From positions 1 to 47,888 of the forward strand of contig NZ_ADGX01000064.1 in the NCBI RefSeq assembly GCF_000177675.1: DNA of 47,888 nt, read 5' to 3'. The notes beneath the pieces are model-generated. The model was given only the letters and a program-made list of their open reading frames with translations, made no database searches and was not told where the DNA came from. The DNA comes from Parafrankia sp. EUN1f (GTDB taxonomy: Bacteria; Actinomycetota; Actinomycetes; Frankiales; Frankiaceae). The position numbers and the translations under genes are program-made. Below, one piece after another: positions 34,119-42,621 of this stretch (position 1 is the stretch's first letter; every line of letters starts with the position of its first letter).

Positions 34119-34907
34119 TCAGGCCGATCCGGTCCGGCTCAGCATCCGGGCCAGGTTGCGCTGGAACGCGGGCTCGTCGAAGGACGCGGTCTCGCTGTCG
34201 AGCGCGGTGGTCAGCAGCCCCTCGACGGCCCGCCGGATGCCGTCGTTGAGCAGTGCCTTGCTCGCGATGACCGCCTGCGGCGGCAGCGCGGCGATGCGGT
34301 CCGCGAGCTCCAGCGCGGTCGACAGGGCGGTGCCCTTCGCCACGACCCGGTTGGCCAGCCCCAGTGCCAGTGCCTCCTGCGCCGGGATCCGGTCACCGAG
34401 CAGAATGAACTCCTTGGCGCGCAGCAGGCTGGTGAGCTGTGGCCACATCAGCGCACCGCCGTCGGCGGCGACCAGGCCCAGCATGACGTGCGGGTCGGCG
34501 AAGTACGCCTGCTCCTCGACGACGACGAGGTCGCTCATCGAGGCCAGGCTGCAGCCGAGCCCCACCGCGGGGCCGTTGACGGCGCTGACGATGGGAACCC
34601 GTACGGAGGTCATCCCGCGGACGATGTCGGCGGCCTCCGCCATCACGTCGGCCCGCAGCCGCGGGTCGCGGACCATGCGGTCGAGCAGGCCGAGGTCGCC
34701 CCCGGCGGAGAAGGCGCCACCGGCGCCGGTGAGGACGACGGCGCGGATGTCCGGGTCCGCGGCGAGCGCCGGCCACAGCTCGGCGAGCGCGCGGTGCAGG
34801 CTCTCGTCGGCGGCGTTGTAGGCGTCGGGGCGGTTCAGCGTCACGACTCGCACCGCACCGCGGGCCTCGACGATCAGCGGACTGCTCGGTTCCTCGCGCT
34901 CGCTCAC
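34119..34907 (-). CDS. Enoyl-CoA hydratase/isomerase
   Basis: 262 residues, crotonase fold. Landmarks are RVVTLNRPDAYNAAD, the oxyanion-hole sequences GAFSAGGDLGL and NGPAVGLGCSLASMSDLVV, and HVMLGLVAADGGALMWPQL. The usual hydratase Glu pair is not obvious (VAADGG in place of a Glu-bearing segment), so isomerase or other crotonase activity is possible. The GTG start has an AGGGAG site. It is the first gene of the minus-strand pair with the acyl-CoA synthetase and is divergent from the amidohydrolase operon across the shared operator region. Confidence 0.87.
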   Translation of the reverse strand: MSEREEPSSPLIVEARGAVRVVTLNRPDAYNAADESLHRALAELWPALAADPDIRAVVLTGAGGAFSAGGDLGLLDRMVRDPRLRADVMAEAADIVRGMTSVRVPIVSAVNGPAVGLGCSLASMSDLVVVEEQAYFADPHVMLGLVAADGGALMWPQLTSLLRAKEFILLGDRIPAQEALALGLANRVVAKGTALSTALELADRIAALPPQAVIASKALLNDGIRRAVEGLLTTALDSETASFDEPAFQRNLARMLSRTGSA

Positions 34908-34927
34908 GTCACTCCCTGGAGATCACA

Positions 34928-34979
34928 CGAATGTCGACGTTGCTTCGAGGTTGGCATTTTCCTATATTGACGTCAACAT
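34928..34979. promoter_or_regulatory. Divergent promoter region with GACGTC operator, copy 2
   Basis: On the plus strand TTGCTT (34940-34945), 17 bases and TATATT (34963-34968) reproduce the promoter at 28961. The operator ATATTGACGTCAACAT (34964-34979) is the most symmetrical copy, with TTGACGTCAA as a perfect core. A partial site, ATGTCGACGT, lies at 34931-34940 near the crotonase promoter. The leader to the amidohydrolase start is about 165 bases. Confidence 0.7.
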
Positions 34980-35140
34980 TGCATATAGCTTACTGGTATC
35001 GGCTGCGACCCGTTGTGTGACGGTGTGTACGCGCTGCTACCGCCACCGTGACCGCAACCGCGACGAACCACCGCCTCGGGCCGGCGGATCAGCAGATCAG
35101 CGGGCCCATGGGCCGGCGGACCAGCCAGGGAAGGATCTCC

Positions 35141-36319
35141 ATGCCGTCGAGTGTGTCCCCGTATCCGATTTTCGATGCGGACAACCACATGTACGAGACC
35201 GAAGAGGCGTTCACCAAGTTCCTGCCCGAGCGGTACCGGTCGGCGATCCGCTACGTGCAGGTCGAGGGCCGGACGAAGATCGCCGTCAAGGGGCAGATCA
35301 GCGACTACATCCCCAACCCCACGTTCGAGGTCGTCGCGCGACCCGGCGCGCAGGAGGACTACTTCCGCAACGGCAACCCGGAGGGCAAGTCGTACCGGGA
35401 GATCATCGGCAAGCCGATGCGGTCCATCCCGGCCTTCCGGGAGCCGGTGTCGCGCCTGGCCCTGCTTGACGAGCAGGGCATCGAGCGCTCGCTGATGTTC
35501 CCGACCCTGGCGAGCCTGCTCGAGGAGCGCATGCGGGACGACGTCGAGCTGACCCACGTCGTCATCCACGCGCTCAACGAGTGGATGTACGAGACCTGGC
35601 AGTTCAACTACGAGAACCGGATCTTCTCCACTCCGGTCATCACCCTGCCGATCGTCGAGAAGGCGATCGAGGAGCTCGAGTGGGTGCTGGAGCGCGGAGC
35701 GCGCGCGATCCTCATCCGGCCCGCGCCGGTGCCCGGCCCCGGCGGCTCCCGCTCCTTCGGGCTGCCCGAGTTCGACCCGTTCTGGAAGCGGGCCGAGGAG
35801 TCCGGCGTGCTGGTCGCGTTCCACTCGTCCGACAGTGGCTACAACCGCTACACCCAGGACTGGGAGGGCGCCAACCGCGAGTACCTGCCCTTCCAGCCGG
35901 ACGCCTTCCGGATGATCAGCCAGTGGCGCCCGATCGAGGACACCGTCTCCGCGCTGATCTGCCACGGTGCGCTGTCCCGGTTCCCGCGGCTGAAGGTGGC
36001 CATCGTCGAGAACGGCGCGGACTGGGTCGCCCCGCTGATCAAGTCGCTGAAGAACGCCTACAAGAAGCACCCGCACCTGTTCCCCGAGGAGCCGGTGTCG
36101 GTGCTGCGGCGCAACATCCACGTCAGCCCGTTCTGGGAGGAGAACATGGCCGAGCTCGCCGGCCTGCTCGGCGTGGAGCGCGTCCTGTTCGGCTCCGACT
36201 ACCCGCACCCGGAGGGCCTGGCGGACCCGGCCGGCTTCTTCAGCGAGCTGACGGACCTCACCGAGGAGGAGAAGGCCCTCATCCTCGGCGGCAACCTGTC
36301 ACGGCTGATCCCGGTATGA
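35141..36319 (+). CDS. Amidohydrolase-family (amidohydrolase 2) metal-dependent hydrolase/decarboxylase
   Basis: 392 residues from the ATG at 35141, which has a GGAAGGA site. A GTG at 35048 would add 31 unconserved residues. YPIFDADNHMYE near the N-terminus is the D-x-N/D-x-H metal site of amidohydrolase-2 TIM barrels. VLVAFHSS, the ICHGALSRFPRLKVAIVENGADWV block and LFGSDYPHPEG provide the other His and Asp ligands. Members include decarboxylases of aromatic or unsaturated ring acids and C-C hydrolases. The overlap with the following dehydrogenase and a second family member downstream suggest one catabolic pathway. The exact reaction is unknown. Confidence 0.85.
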   Translation: MPSSVSPYPIFDADNHMYETEEAFTKFLPERYRSAIRYVQVEGRTKIAVKGQISDYIPNPTFEVVARPGAQEDYFRNGNPEGKSYREIIGKPMRSIPAFREPVSRLALLDEQGIERSLMFPTLASLLEERMRDDVELTHVVIHALNEWMYETWQFNYENRIFSTPVITLPIVEKAIEELEWVLERGARAILIRPAPVPGPGGSRSFGLPEFDPFWKRAEESGVLVAFHSSDSGYNRYTQDWEGANREYLPFQPDAFRMISQWRPIEDTVSALICHGALSRFPRLKVAIVENGADWVAPLIKSLKNAYKKHPHLFPEEPVSVLRRNIHVSPFWEENMAELAGLLGVERVLFGSDYPHPEGLADPAGFFSELTDLTEEEKALILGGNLSRLIPV

Positions 36320-37521
36320 CGAGTTCCGGATCGGGCCTGGGGGAGAGCGACCTCGCAGAGGTGCTCGCCGCCGTCCGCGCGTTCGTGCGGGAGCGGGTGG
36401 TGCCCGCGGAGGCCGAGATCGAGGAGACCGACGCCATTCCGGCCGCGCTGCGGGCCGAGGCGGCGCGGATGGGCCTGTTCGGCTTCGCCATCCCGGCGGA
36501 GTACGGGGGCCTGGGCCTGTCGATGAGCGAGGAGGTCCGCCTCGTCGCCGAGCTCGGGTACACGACGCCGTCGTTCCGGTCGATGTTCGGGACGAACAAC
36601 GGCATCGCCGGGCACGTCCTGCTGGAAGGCGCCACCGAGGAGCAGAGGCAGACCTACCTGCCGAAGATCGCCTCCGGGGAGTGGACGGCGTCCTTCGCGC
36701 TCACCGAGGAGGGCGCCGGCTCCGACCCGGCGGGCCTGGCCACCACGGCCGTGCGCAAGGACGACGGCTGGGTCATCAACGGCTCCAAGCGGTACATCAC
36801 CAACGCGCCGAGCGCCGACGTCCTCATGGTCTTCGCCCGCACCGACCCGGCGGCGACCGGCGGCGACGGCATCAGCGTCTTCATGGTCGAACGCGACACC
36901 CCCGGGGTGAGCGTGGCACCCAAGGACGTCAAGATGGGCCAGGCCGGGTCGCTGACGGCCGACGTCCACTTCGACGACGTCCGGGTCGGGCCGGAAACCC
37001 TCGTCGGCGGCGAGGCCGGGGAAGGCCGTGGTTACCGCACGGCGATGCGATGCCTCGCGCATGGGCGGATCCACATCGCCGCGCTGTGCGTCGGCATGGC
37101 GCAGCGGCTGGTGGACGAATCCGTGGCCTACGCGGCCAGCCGGTCGCAGGGCGGGCAGGTCATCGGCACCTACCAGCTCATCCAGGGGCTGCTCGCCGAC
37201 TCGGCCACCGACCTGTACGCCGCCCGGGCCCTGGTGACGCAGACCGCCGCCGCGTTCGACGACGGCAGCGACACGCGGATCGGCCCGTCCTGCGCGAAGT
37301 ACTTCGCCTCGGAGGCGGTCGGGCGCATCGCCGACCGCGCGGTGCAGATCCACGGCGGCGCGGGCTACATGCGCGGAGTTCCGGTAGAACGGTTCTACCG
37401 GGACGCGCGGTTGTTCCGCATCTACGAGGGAACCAGCCAGATCCAGCAGCTCGTCATCGCCCGCCAGCTGCTGCGGGACGCGGCGGCACCGGGAGCGGCG
37501 GGCCTGAGGGGAGCGTCCTGA
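36316..37521 (+). CDS. Acyl-CoA dehydrogenase with intact catalytic Glu
   Basis: 401 residues; the ATG overlaps the preceding stop (ATGA). Classic acyl-CoA dehydrogenase blocks are ASFALTEEGAGSDPAGLATTA, GWVINGSKRYITNAPSADVLMVFART, the VQIHGGAGYMRGVPVERFYRDAR segment and RIYEGTSQIQQLVIARQLL with the catalytic base E371. It is thus a complete homotetrameric-type enzyme, unlike the pair at 28997-31266. It probably introduces an alpha-beta double bond in a CoA ester passed between the two amidohydrolases. Confidence 0.92.
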   Translation: MTSSGSGLGESDLAEVLAAVRAFVRERVVPAEAEIEETDAIPAALRAEAARMGLFGFAIPAEYGGLGLSMSEEVRLVAELGYTTPSFRSMFGTNNGIAGHVLLEGATEEQRQTYLPKIASGEWTASFALTEEGAGSDPAGLATTAVRKDDGWVINGSKRYITNAPSADVLMVFARTDPAATGGDGISVFMVERDTPGVSVAPKDVKMGQAGSLTADVHFDDVRVGPETLVGGEAGEGRGYRTAMRCLAHGRIHIAALCVGMAQRLVDESVAYAASRSQGGQVIGTYQLIQGLLADSATDLYAARALVTQTAAAFDDGSDTRIGPSCAKYFASEAVGRIADRAVQIHGGAGYMRGVPVERFYRDARLFRIYEGTSQIQQLVIARQLLRDAAAPGAAGLRGAS

Positions 37522-38786
37522 TGAAGACCGAGGACATGGTGTTGGTGAGCATCGACGACCACGTCGTCGAGCCACCCGACATGTTCGTCCGGCACGTGCC
37601 GGCGAAGTGGGCCGACCAGGCGCCCAAGGTCGTGACGACCGACGAGGGCTTCCAGTCCTGGGAGTTCAACGGCAACCGCACCGGCACGCTGTCGCTCAAC
37701 GCGGTCGTGTCGTGGCCGGCGGAGGAATGGGGCCTCGACCCCGCCGGCTACCCGGAGATGCGCCCGGGTGCGTACGACATCCACGAGCGGGTCCGCGACA
37801 TGGACCGCAACGGGATCTTCGGGTCGATGTGCTTCCCGACCTTCCCCGGCTTCAGCGCCGGCAACCTCGGTCGCGGTCGCAACGAGCTCGCCTACGTGAT
37901 GGTCCAGGCGTACAACGACTGGCACATCGACGAATGGGCGGCCGCCTACCCGGGCCGGTTCATCCCGCTCGCGCTGCTGCCCACCTGGGACACGCAGCTG
38001 ATGGTCGCCGAGATCCGCCGGATCTCGGCGAAGGGCTGCCCGGCCGTCTCGATGCCGGAACTGCCGCACATCGAAGGCCTGCCCAGCTACCACAACCTCG
38101 ACCACTGGGGCCCGGTGTTCGCGGCCCTGGCCGAGACCGGCACCGTCATGTGCCTGCACATCGGGCAGGGCTTCGGCGCGCTCAAGCAGCCCTCCGACGC
38201 CCCGATCGACAACTTCATCATCCTGGCGACGCAGGTCTCCACCCTCGCCGCCCAGGACCTGCTGTGGGGCCCCGCGATGCGGGACTACCCGGCGCTGAAG
38301 ATCGCCTGGTCGGAGGCCGGGATCGGCTGGATCCCGTTCTACCTGAGCCGCTGCGACCGCCACTACACCAACCAGAAGTGGCTGCGCCGTGACTTCGGCG
38401 GCAAGCTGCCCAGCGAGGTGTTCCGCGAGCACTCGCTGGCCTGCTACGTGACCGACCCGGTGGCCCTCAAGGTGCGCCACGACATCGGCATCGACATCAT
38501 CGCCTGGGAGTGCGACTACCCGCACTCCGACTCGATCTGGCCGGACGCCCCCGAGCAGGTCATGGCCGAGATGGTCGGCGCCGGCGCCTCCGACGAGGAC
38601 ATCGACAAGATCACCTGGCAGAACTCCTGCCGCTTCTTCAACTGGGACCCGTTCCGCGGCCTGCCGCGGGAGCAGGTCACGGTCGGTGCCCTGCGTGCCA
38701 AGGCCACCGACGTCGACACCGCCGTGCGCCCGCGCAAGGAGTGGGCGGAGCTCTACAGGCAGCGCCACGCGGCCGCTGCGGGCTGA
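37521..38786 (+). CDS. Amidohydrolase-family (amidohydrolase 2) protein, second copy
   Basis: 421 residues. The start overlaps the dehydrogenase stop (TGATG). SIDDHVVEPPDMF near the N-terminus gives the D-D-H metal site. MCLHIGQG, WSEAGIGWIPFYLSRCDRHY and WECDYPHSDSIWPD supply the remaining family positions. It is longer than, and clearly diverged from, the gene at 35141, so it is not a recent duplicate. It is the last gene of the operon, followed by a strong hairpin. Confidence 0.85.
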   Translation: MKTEDMVLVSIDDHVVEPPDMFVRHVPAKWADQAPKVVTTDEGFQSWEFNGNRTGTLSLNAVVSWPAEEWGLDPAGYPEMRPGAYDIHERVRDMDRNGIFGSMCFPTFPGFSAGNLGRGRNELAYVMVQAYNDWHIDEWAAAYPGRFIPLALLPTWDTQLMVAEIRRISAKGCPAVSMPELPHIEGLPSYHNLDHWGPVFAALAETGTVMCLHIGQGFGALKQPSDAPIDNFIILATQVSTLAAQDLLWGPAMRDYPALKIAWSEAGIGWIPFYLSRCDRHYTNQKWLRRDFGGKLPSEVFREHSLACYVTDPVALKVRHDIGIDIIAWECDYPHSDSIWPDAPEQVMAEMVGAGASDEDIDKITWQNSCRFFNWDPFRGLPREQVTVGALRAKATDVDTAVRPRKEWAELYRQRHAAAAG

Positions 38787-38828
38787 CCGCTGACTCCGGT
38801 TCTGCACCGCGCCGCATCCGCTGCGCCC

Positions 38829-38865
38829 GCTGGGCCCGGCCGCCATCCCGGCGGCCGGGCCCAGC
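38829..38865. terminator. Bidirectional intrinsic terminator
   Basis: A perfect 16-bp stem (38829-38844 with 38850-38865) and a 5-nt loop lie between the convergent amidohydrolase and Nudix genes. The ATTTA following on the plus strand gives a short T-rich tail. Confidence 0.8.
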
Positions 38866-38870
38866 CGCAT

Positions 38871-39380
38871 TTACGGCGTGGGGTGGTCGGGGGCCCAGCC
38901 GTGGTGCAGGTAGGCAGTGTGGCCGAAGCGGCGTGCCTGGACGGCGGCATGAACGCGACGGGCCAGGCGCGGGACGAGGAGTTCGTCGCATTCCGCGGCG
39001 GTGCACAGGCGCCACGCACGCAGCTCGCTCTCCTGGAGCCGCAGGCCGCGATCCTGCGATGGGGAGAATGATCCCCCGTCGAAGACGAAGTGGACCAGTG
39101 CGGGGCGGCCATCGGGTTGCGGGGGAACCCAGTCGACGGCCAGGAGGCGGCCTGGCTGGACGTCGATGCCGAGTTCCTCCTGGATTTCGCGCCGGGCGGT
39201 CTGCAGCGGGTATTCACCGTCGTCCATGCCCCCGCCGGGGATTTCCCAGGTGTCGTCCCGGTAGGTGGGCTGGACCAGCAGGACCCGGTCGGTGGCATCG
39301 CAGAAGACTGCTCCAGCGGCGGCGATCACTCGAGGCAGGCGCGCGTAGTAGGCGGCGGTGGGCAGGGGCGGCATGGGCAT
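38871..39380 (-). CDS. Nudix hydrolase
   Basis: 169 residues. The Nudix box is GGMDDGEYPLQTARREIQEELGI, written here as G-x5-E-x7-REI-QEELGI, with all consensus positions intact. It hydrolyses a nucleoside diphosphate linked to another moiety; specificity is unknown. It lies 48 bases downstream of the DHFR-like gene on the same strand and probably shares its transcript. The start has only a weak ribosome site; a second ATG four bases in from the N-terminus (MPPLP) is an alternative. Confidence 0.9.
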   Translation of the reverse strand: MPMPPLPTAAYYARLPRVIAAAGAVFCDATDRVLLVQPTYRDDTWEIPGGGMDDGEYPLQTARREIQEELGIDVQPGRLLAVDWVPPQPDGRPALVHFVFDGGSFSPSQDRGLRLQESELRAWRLCTAAECDELLVPRLARRVHAAVQARRFGHTAYLHHGWAPDHPTP

Positions 39381-39428
39381 GCGCCATGACAGCAGGTGCA
39401 GCCGGGCCCGTGATTCCCGGGCGAGCGC

Positions 39429-39995
39429 TCAGCGCCTCGTCTCGTACCTGGTCAGGACCACGCCGCCGGGAAACGTCCGCGTCTCCACCAGGTTCAGGTT
39501 CACCCAGCTGTCCAGCGCGGTGAAGAACGGCGTGCCCCCGCCCGTCAGGACCGGATGGGTGACCACCGCGTACTCGTCGATCAGCCCGGCCCGCAGGGCC
39601 GCCCCGGCGAGCGTTGCGCCGCCGATGCTCATCGGGCCGCCGTCCTCGGCCTTGAGCCGGGTGATCTCGGCGATCGCGTCGCCGGTGACCAGGCGGGTGT
39701 TCCAGTCGACCTTGTCGATCGTCGAGGAGAACACCACCTTCGGCGTGTCCCGCCAGTTCTGCGCGAACTCGATTTCCGCCGGGGTGGCGCCCGGCAGCTG
39801 GTCGCCGGTCGGCCAGTAGGAGCTCATCGTCTCCCACAGCTTGCGCCCATACAGCGCCACGCCGCTCGCCCGGTCCTGGTCGAGCCACCACTGGAACAGC
39901 TCGTCGCTCGGCGGCCCGCCCCAGCTGATGTCATCGCCGGCCGCCGCGATGTAGCCGTCCAGGGTGAGGTTCATGCCGTAGATCAGGTTGCGCAT
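39429..39995 (-). CDS. DHFR/RibD-C-like reductase domain protein
   Basis: 188 residues. MRNLIYGMNLTLDGYIA, LYGRKLWETMSSYWP, KVVFSSTIDKVDWNTRLV, GGPMSIGGATLAGAALRAGLIDEY (GG loop for NADPH) and HPVLTGGGTPFF are typical of the small RibD C-terminal/dihydrofolate-reductase-like family. These proteins bind NADPH, but their substrates are mostly unknown. It is unlikely to be the housekeeping DHFR, because it lacks the folate-site sequence. Divergent from the TetR gene at 40178. Confidence 0.88.
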   Translation of the reverse strand: MRNLIYGMNLTLDGYIAAAGDDISWGGPPSDELFQWWLDQDRASGVALYGRKLWETMSSYWPTGDQLPGATPAEIEFAQNWRDTPKVVFSSTIDKVDWNTRLVTGDAIAEITRLKAEDGGPMSIGGATLAGAALRAGLIDEYAVVTHPVLTGGGTPFFTALDSWVNLNLVETRTFPGGVVLTRYETRR

Positions 39996-40126
39996 GGCGC
40001 CAGCCTTCCGTGAGTCGGTCCCAGACGTACAGACCGGCGCGCCGCGAGAAACTCATCGGTGCGCGATCCAGGCCCGCAGGTAGTCCTCATGTTCGGGAAG
40101 CCGCAGCGATCGCTCGCTCGGTTGCT

Positions 40127-40165
40127 TTCCTAGGGGTACTAGGATATTCCTAGAGCCCCTAGGAA
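40127..40165. promoter_or_regulatory. 39-bp nested palindrome upstream of tetR-hydrolase
   Basis: The outer arms TTCCTAGGGG (40127-40136) and CCCCTAGGAA (40156-40165) are perfect inverted repeats. An inner perfect repeat CTAGGA-TAT-TCCTAG (40139-40153) shares the same centre. The CCTAG motif thus appears four times at near-helical spacing, 12 bases before the TetR start. It is a likely operator for two TetR dimers. Confidence 0.75.
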
Positions 40166-40177
40166 TCTGGAGGATGC

Positions 40178-40771
40178 ATGGCGCGAGCCGGGCTCACGGT
40201 GGAGCGGGTGACGGTCGCGGGCGCCGATCTGGCGGACGAGGTCGGGCTCGGCCAGGTGACCATGTCGCAGGTGGCTCGGCGTCTCGGGGTGAGAGACGCG
40301 AGCCTCTACACGCATGTCCGCAGTCTGAAGGATCTACAGGGGCGGATCGCGCTCCTGGCAGCGGACGAGAAGTCCATCCAGATCGCGGAGGCGACCGCCG
40401 GACGGGCAGGCAAGGATGCGCTGGTCGCGTTTGCGAACGCCTGGCGGGCGTACGCGCACCGGTATCCGGGGCGCTACCTGGCTACGCAGACCCCGATCCA
40501 GATCGCCCCCGAGCTCGCCGCGCAGGCGCCCGGCCCCCGGCGTGCCGTCGAGCTGACCTACGGCATGCTGCGCGGCTACGGCCTGGCCGAACCCGACCTG
40601 ACCGACGCGGTCCGGCTGCTGCGCAGCACGTTTCACGGGTTCGTCGCACTGGAGGCCGCGGGTGGTTTCGCGCACGAGCGTTCGCCGCAGCAGTCCTGGG
40701 TCCGCACCCTCGATGCCCTGCACGCCCTGCTGGAGCACTGGCCACCGGCGGAGGAAGGACACTCCTCATGA
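40178..40771 (+). CDS. TetR-family regulator (TetR_C_33/WHG type)
   Basis: 197 residues with GGAGGA upstream of the ATG at 40178. The N-terminal helix-turn-helix is VTMSQVARRLGVRDASLYTHVRSLKDLQ. The C-terminal domain (YAHRYPGRYLATQ, LRSTFHGFVALEAAGGF) is the WHG-type ligand domain. It overlaps the alpha/beta hydrolase by ATGA, forming a two-gene operon that the regulator probably represses through the adjacent palindrome. Confidence 0.9.
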   Translation: MARAGLTVERVTVAGADLADEVGLGQVTMSQVARRLGVRDASLYTHVRSLKDLQGRIALLAADEKSIQIAEATAGRAGKDALVAFANAWRAYAHRYPGRYLATQTPIQIAPELAAQAPGPRRAVELTYGMLRGYGLAEPDLTDAVRLLRSTFHGFVALEAAGGFAHERSPQQSWVRTLDALHALLEHWPPAEEGHSS

Positions 40772-41604
40772 CCGAGTCGACCATCGGAAGGCTGCGTGTG
40801 CACGGTGCGACCCTGCACTACGAAACACGCGGCCAGGGCCCGCTCCTGCTGCTGATTCCCGGCGGGACGGGTGGTGCCGCCGCCTTCGACGGCATCGCCG
40901 ACAACCTGGCTGCCGAATACACCGTCGCGACCTACGATCCGCGCGGCATGTCCCGTAGCCTGCTGGACGACCCGGAGGCGGAGCAGCGCGTCACCGAGCA
41001 CGCCGACGATGCCTTCCGTGTTCTGCAGATGCTGTCGCCCGGCGAGCCCGTGAGGGTGTTCGGCGCCAGCTCAGGCGCCATCGTCGCCCTTGATCTGCTC
41101 TCCACTCATCCGGAGCGGATCGAGCGCGTCGTGGCACACGAGCCGCCGGTCGTGGAGCTCCTGCCGGACGCCGCCGAACACCGCGCTCTGATCGCCCGAG
41201 TGCAGGAAACGTTCCAGAGGCAGGGCCTCATGCCGGCCATGGCGGTGTTCGCTGCGGGGCTGGAGAGAAACGGTGGCGCCGCGCCGAAGGCCGAGGCCGA
41301 CCTTCCTCCCCAGTCGGCGGCGCGAGCCGAGCAGACAATGGCCAACCTGCCCTATTTCGTCGGACGCATCGTGCCCAGCTTCATGTCCTATTCTCCGGAC
41401 GTCCAGCGGCTGGAACCGCTTTCCGAGCGCCTCGTGCTCGCCTGCGGCCAGGACTCGCACGGCGAGCTTCCGTATCGTGCGGCCGCCTTCCTGGCCGAGC
41501 GACTCGGCGCGGAGCCGTGGCACTTTCCCGGCGGGCACGTCGGCCTGACCACGCACCCCGCCGAGTTCAGCGAACTACTGCGGAAGGCTCTCGTGCCCAG
41601 GTGA
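40768..41604 (+). CDS. Alpha/beta hydrolase
   Basis: 278 residues. LHYETRGQGPLLLLIPGGTGGAAAF carries the oxyanion loop. GASSGAIVALDL holds the nucleophilic Ser (G-x-S-x-G-like GASSGA). LACGQDSHGE provides a late acid region, and FPGGHVGLTTHP has the catalytic His. This matches small esterase/epoxide-hydrolase-like enzymes. It is co-regulated with the TetR gene. Detoxification of a hydrophobic ester or similar compound is a guess. Confidence 0.88.
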   Translation: MTESTIGRLRVHGATLHYETRGQGPLLLLIPGGTGGAAAFDGIADNLAAEYTVATYDPRGMSRSLLDDPEAEQRVTEHADDAFRVLQMLSPGEPVRVFGASSGAIVALDLLSTHPERIERVVAHEPPVVELLPDAAEHRALIARVQETFQRQGLMPAMAVFAAGLERNGGAAPKAEADLPPQSAARAEQTMANLPYFVGRIVPSFMSYSPDVQRLEPLSERLVLACGQDSHGELPYRAAAFLAERLGAEPWHFPGGHVGLTTHPAEFSELLRKALVPR

Positions 41605-41663
41605 TTTCGGCTTCTGTCCCACTGCTATTGGCGAATCGAAGTCGCTGGTCGTCCCCGCCCGTT

Positions 41664-42494
41664 TCAGACCAGGCGGTGGCCGCCGTCGATGTGCAGCACG
41701 GAACCGGTCATGAACTCGTTGCACAGAACGGCGAGGTAGGCCTGCGCGAGGTCCGCCGGGGTGCCGATTCGTCCGGCCGGGAGGCGGTGCGCCATCGCCG
41801 CGAGCGCGGCTGACCGGTCGACACCGGCGAGTGTGTCCCAGACCGGGGTGTCGACCCAGCCGGGGGAGACCACGTTGACGCGGATCGGCGCGAGTTCGAG
41901 GGCGAGCGCGTAGGCGAGGGATTCCAATGCCCCGTTCGCGGCGGCGACGACCGAGCCACTGACCGACGGCCGGTAGGCGGCGATGCCGGAGGTGAAGGTG
42001 AGGGAGCCGCCTGGGAGCAGGTACGGAGCGCAGTGTTTGGCCACCAGCCAGGGGCCGAGCACCTTCGTACCGAGAAAGCCCTGAGCGCCCTCGACGCCGA
42101 TCGTGGCGATCGGCCCGCTGGCGCCCGTCCCGTCGGCGGCGGTTGTGATGACGTGCTGGACGGGCCCCGCTTCCTGGAAAAGCCGCTCGACGTCGCTCTC
42201 CCGGGAGATGTCCGCCGCAGCGGTGCGGACAAGTGCTCCCGAGTGGTCGAGGGCGCCCAGCCCGCGGGAGGCGGCAGCCAGCCGGCTGCCGGAACGCGAC
42301 ACCACGGTCACCTCAGTGCCCGCGCGTACCAGTGCCTGCGCGAGCCCAAGCCCGATCCCGGAGCTACCTCCGATGATCAACACCGGTCCGTGAGGCGTGG
42401 GCGTGGGCGTGGGCGTGGGCTGGCTGGACGGGGCCGGGTTGGCGGGCGGTGTCGGGTTGGCGGGCGGTGTCGGGGCGGAGGCCGAAGTCGTCAT
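41664..42494 (-). CDS. Atypical short-chain dehydrogenase/reductase lacking YxxxK
   Basis: 276 residues from the ATG at 42494; the start is supported only by the onset of SDR-like sequence after a Pro/Thr/Ala-rich leader. LIIGGSSGIGLGLAQAL is the nucleotide-binding Rossmann motif. At the active site the sequence is GSVVAAANGALESLAYALALE, so the Tyr and Lys of the YxxxK motif are Val and Asn. RVNVVSPGWVDTPVW and MTGSVLHIDGGHRLV are normal. A similar substitution is known in one SDR subgroup, so the change is probably old rather than recent decay. It faces an MmyB-type regulator across a 127-base gap, a common regulator-target arrangement. Confidence 0.87.
   Translation of the reverse strand: MTTSASAPTPPANPTPPANPAPSSQPTPTPTPTPHGPVLIIGGSSGIGLGLAQALVRAGTEVTVVSRSGSRLAAASRGLGALDHSGALVRTAAADISRESDVERLFQEAGPVQHVITTAADGTGASGPIATIGVEGAQGFLGTKVLGPWLVAKHCAPYLLPGGSLTFTSGIAAYRPSVSGSVVAAANGALESLAYALALELAPIRVNVVSPGWVDTPVWDTLAGVDRSAALAAMAHRLPAGRIGTPADLAQAYLAVLCNEFMTGSVLHIDGGHRLV
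42436..42471 (-). repeat. 18-bp direct repeat in the SDR N-terminal leader
   Basis: Two adjacent exact copies of GGGTTGGCGGGCGGTGTC encode the repeated TPPANP unit. They are followed toward the domain by several GTGGGC hexamers encoding PTPTPT. Confidence 0.85.
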
Positions 42495-42621
42495 GCCGCC
42501 CAGACTGGCGACAGGCCGCCGGCCCGACGAGACCGTGCTGAACCCGGTGATGCCGTTCCAGGGTGTGACAGGGCCAGGTAACGGGCCCGGCCGGCAGGCC
42601 GTGGGCTGACACAATCGATCG

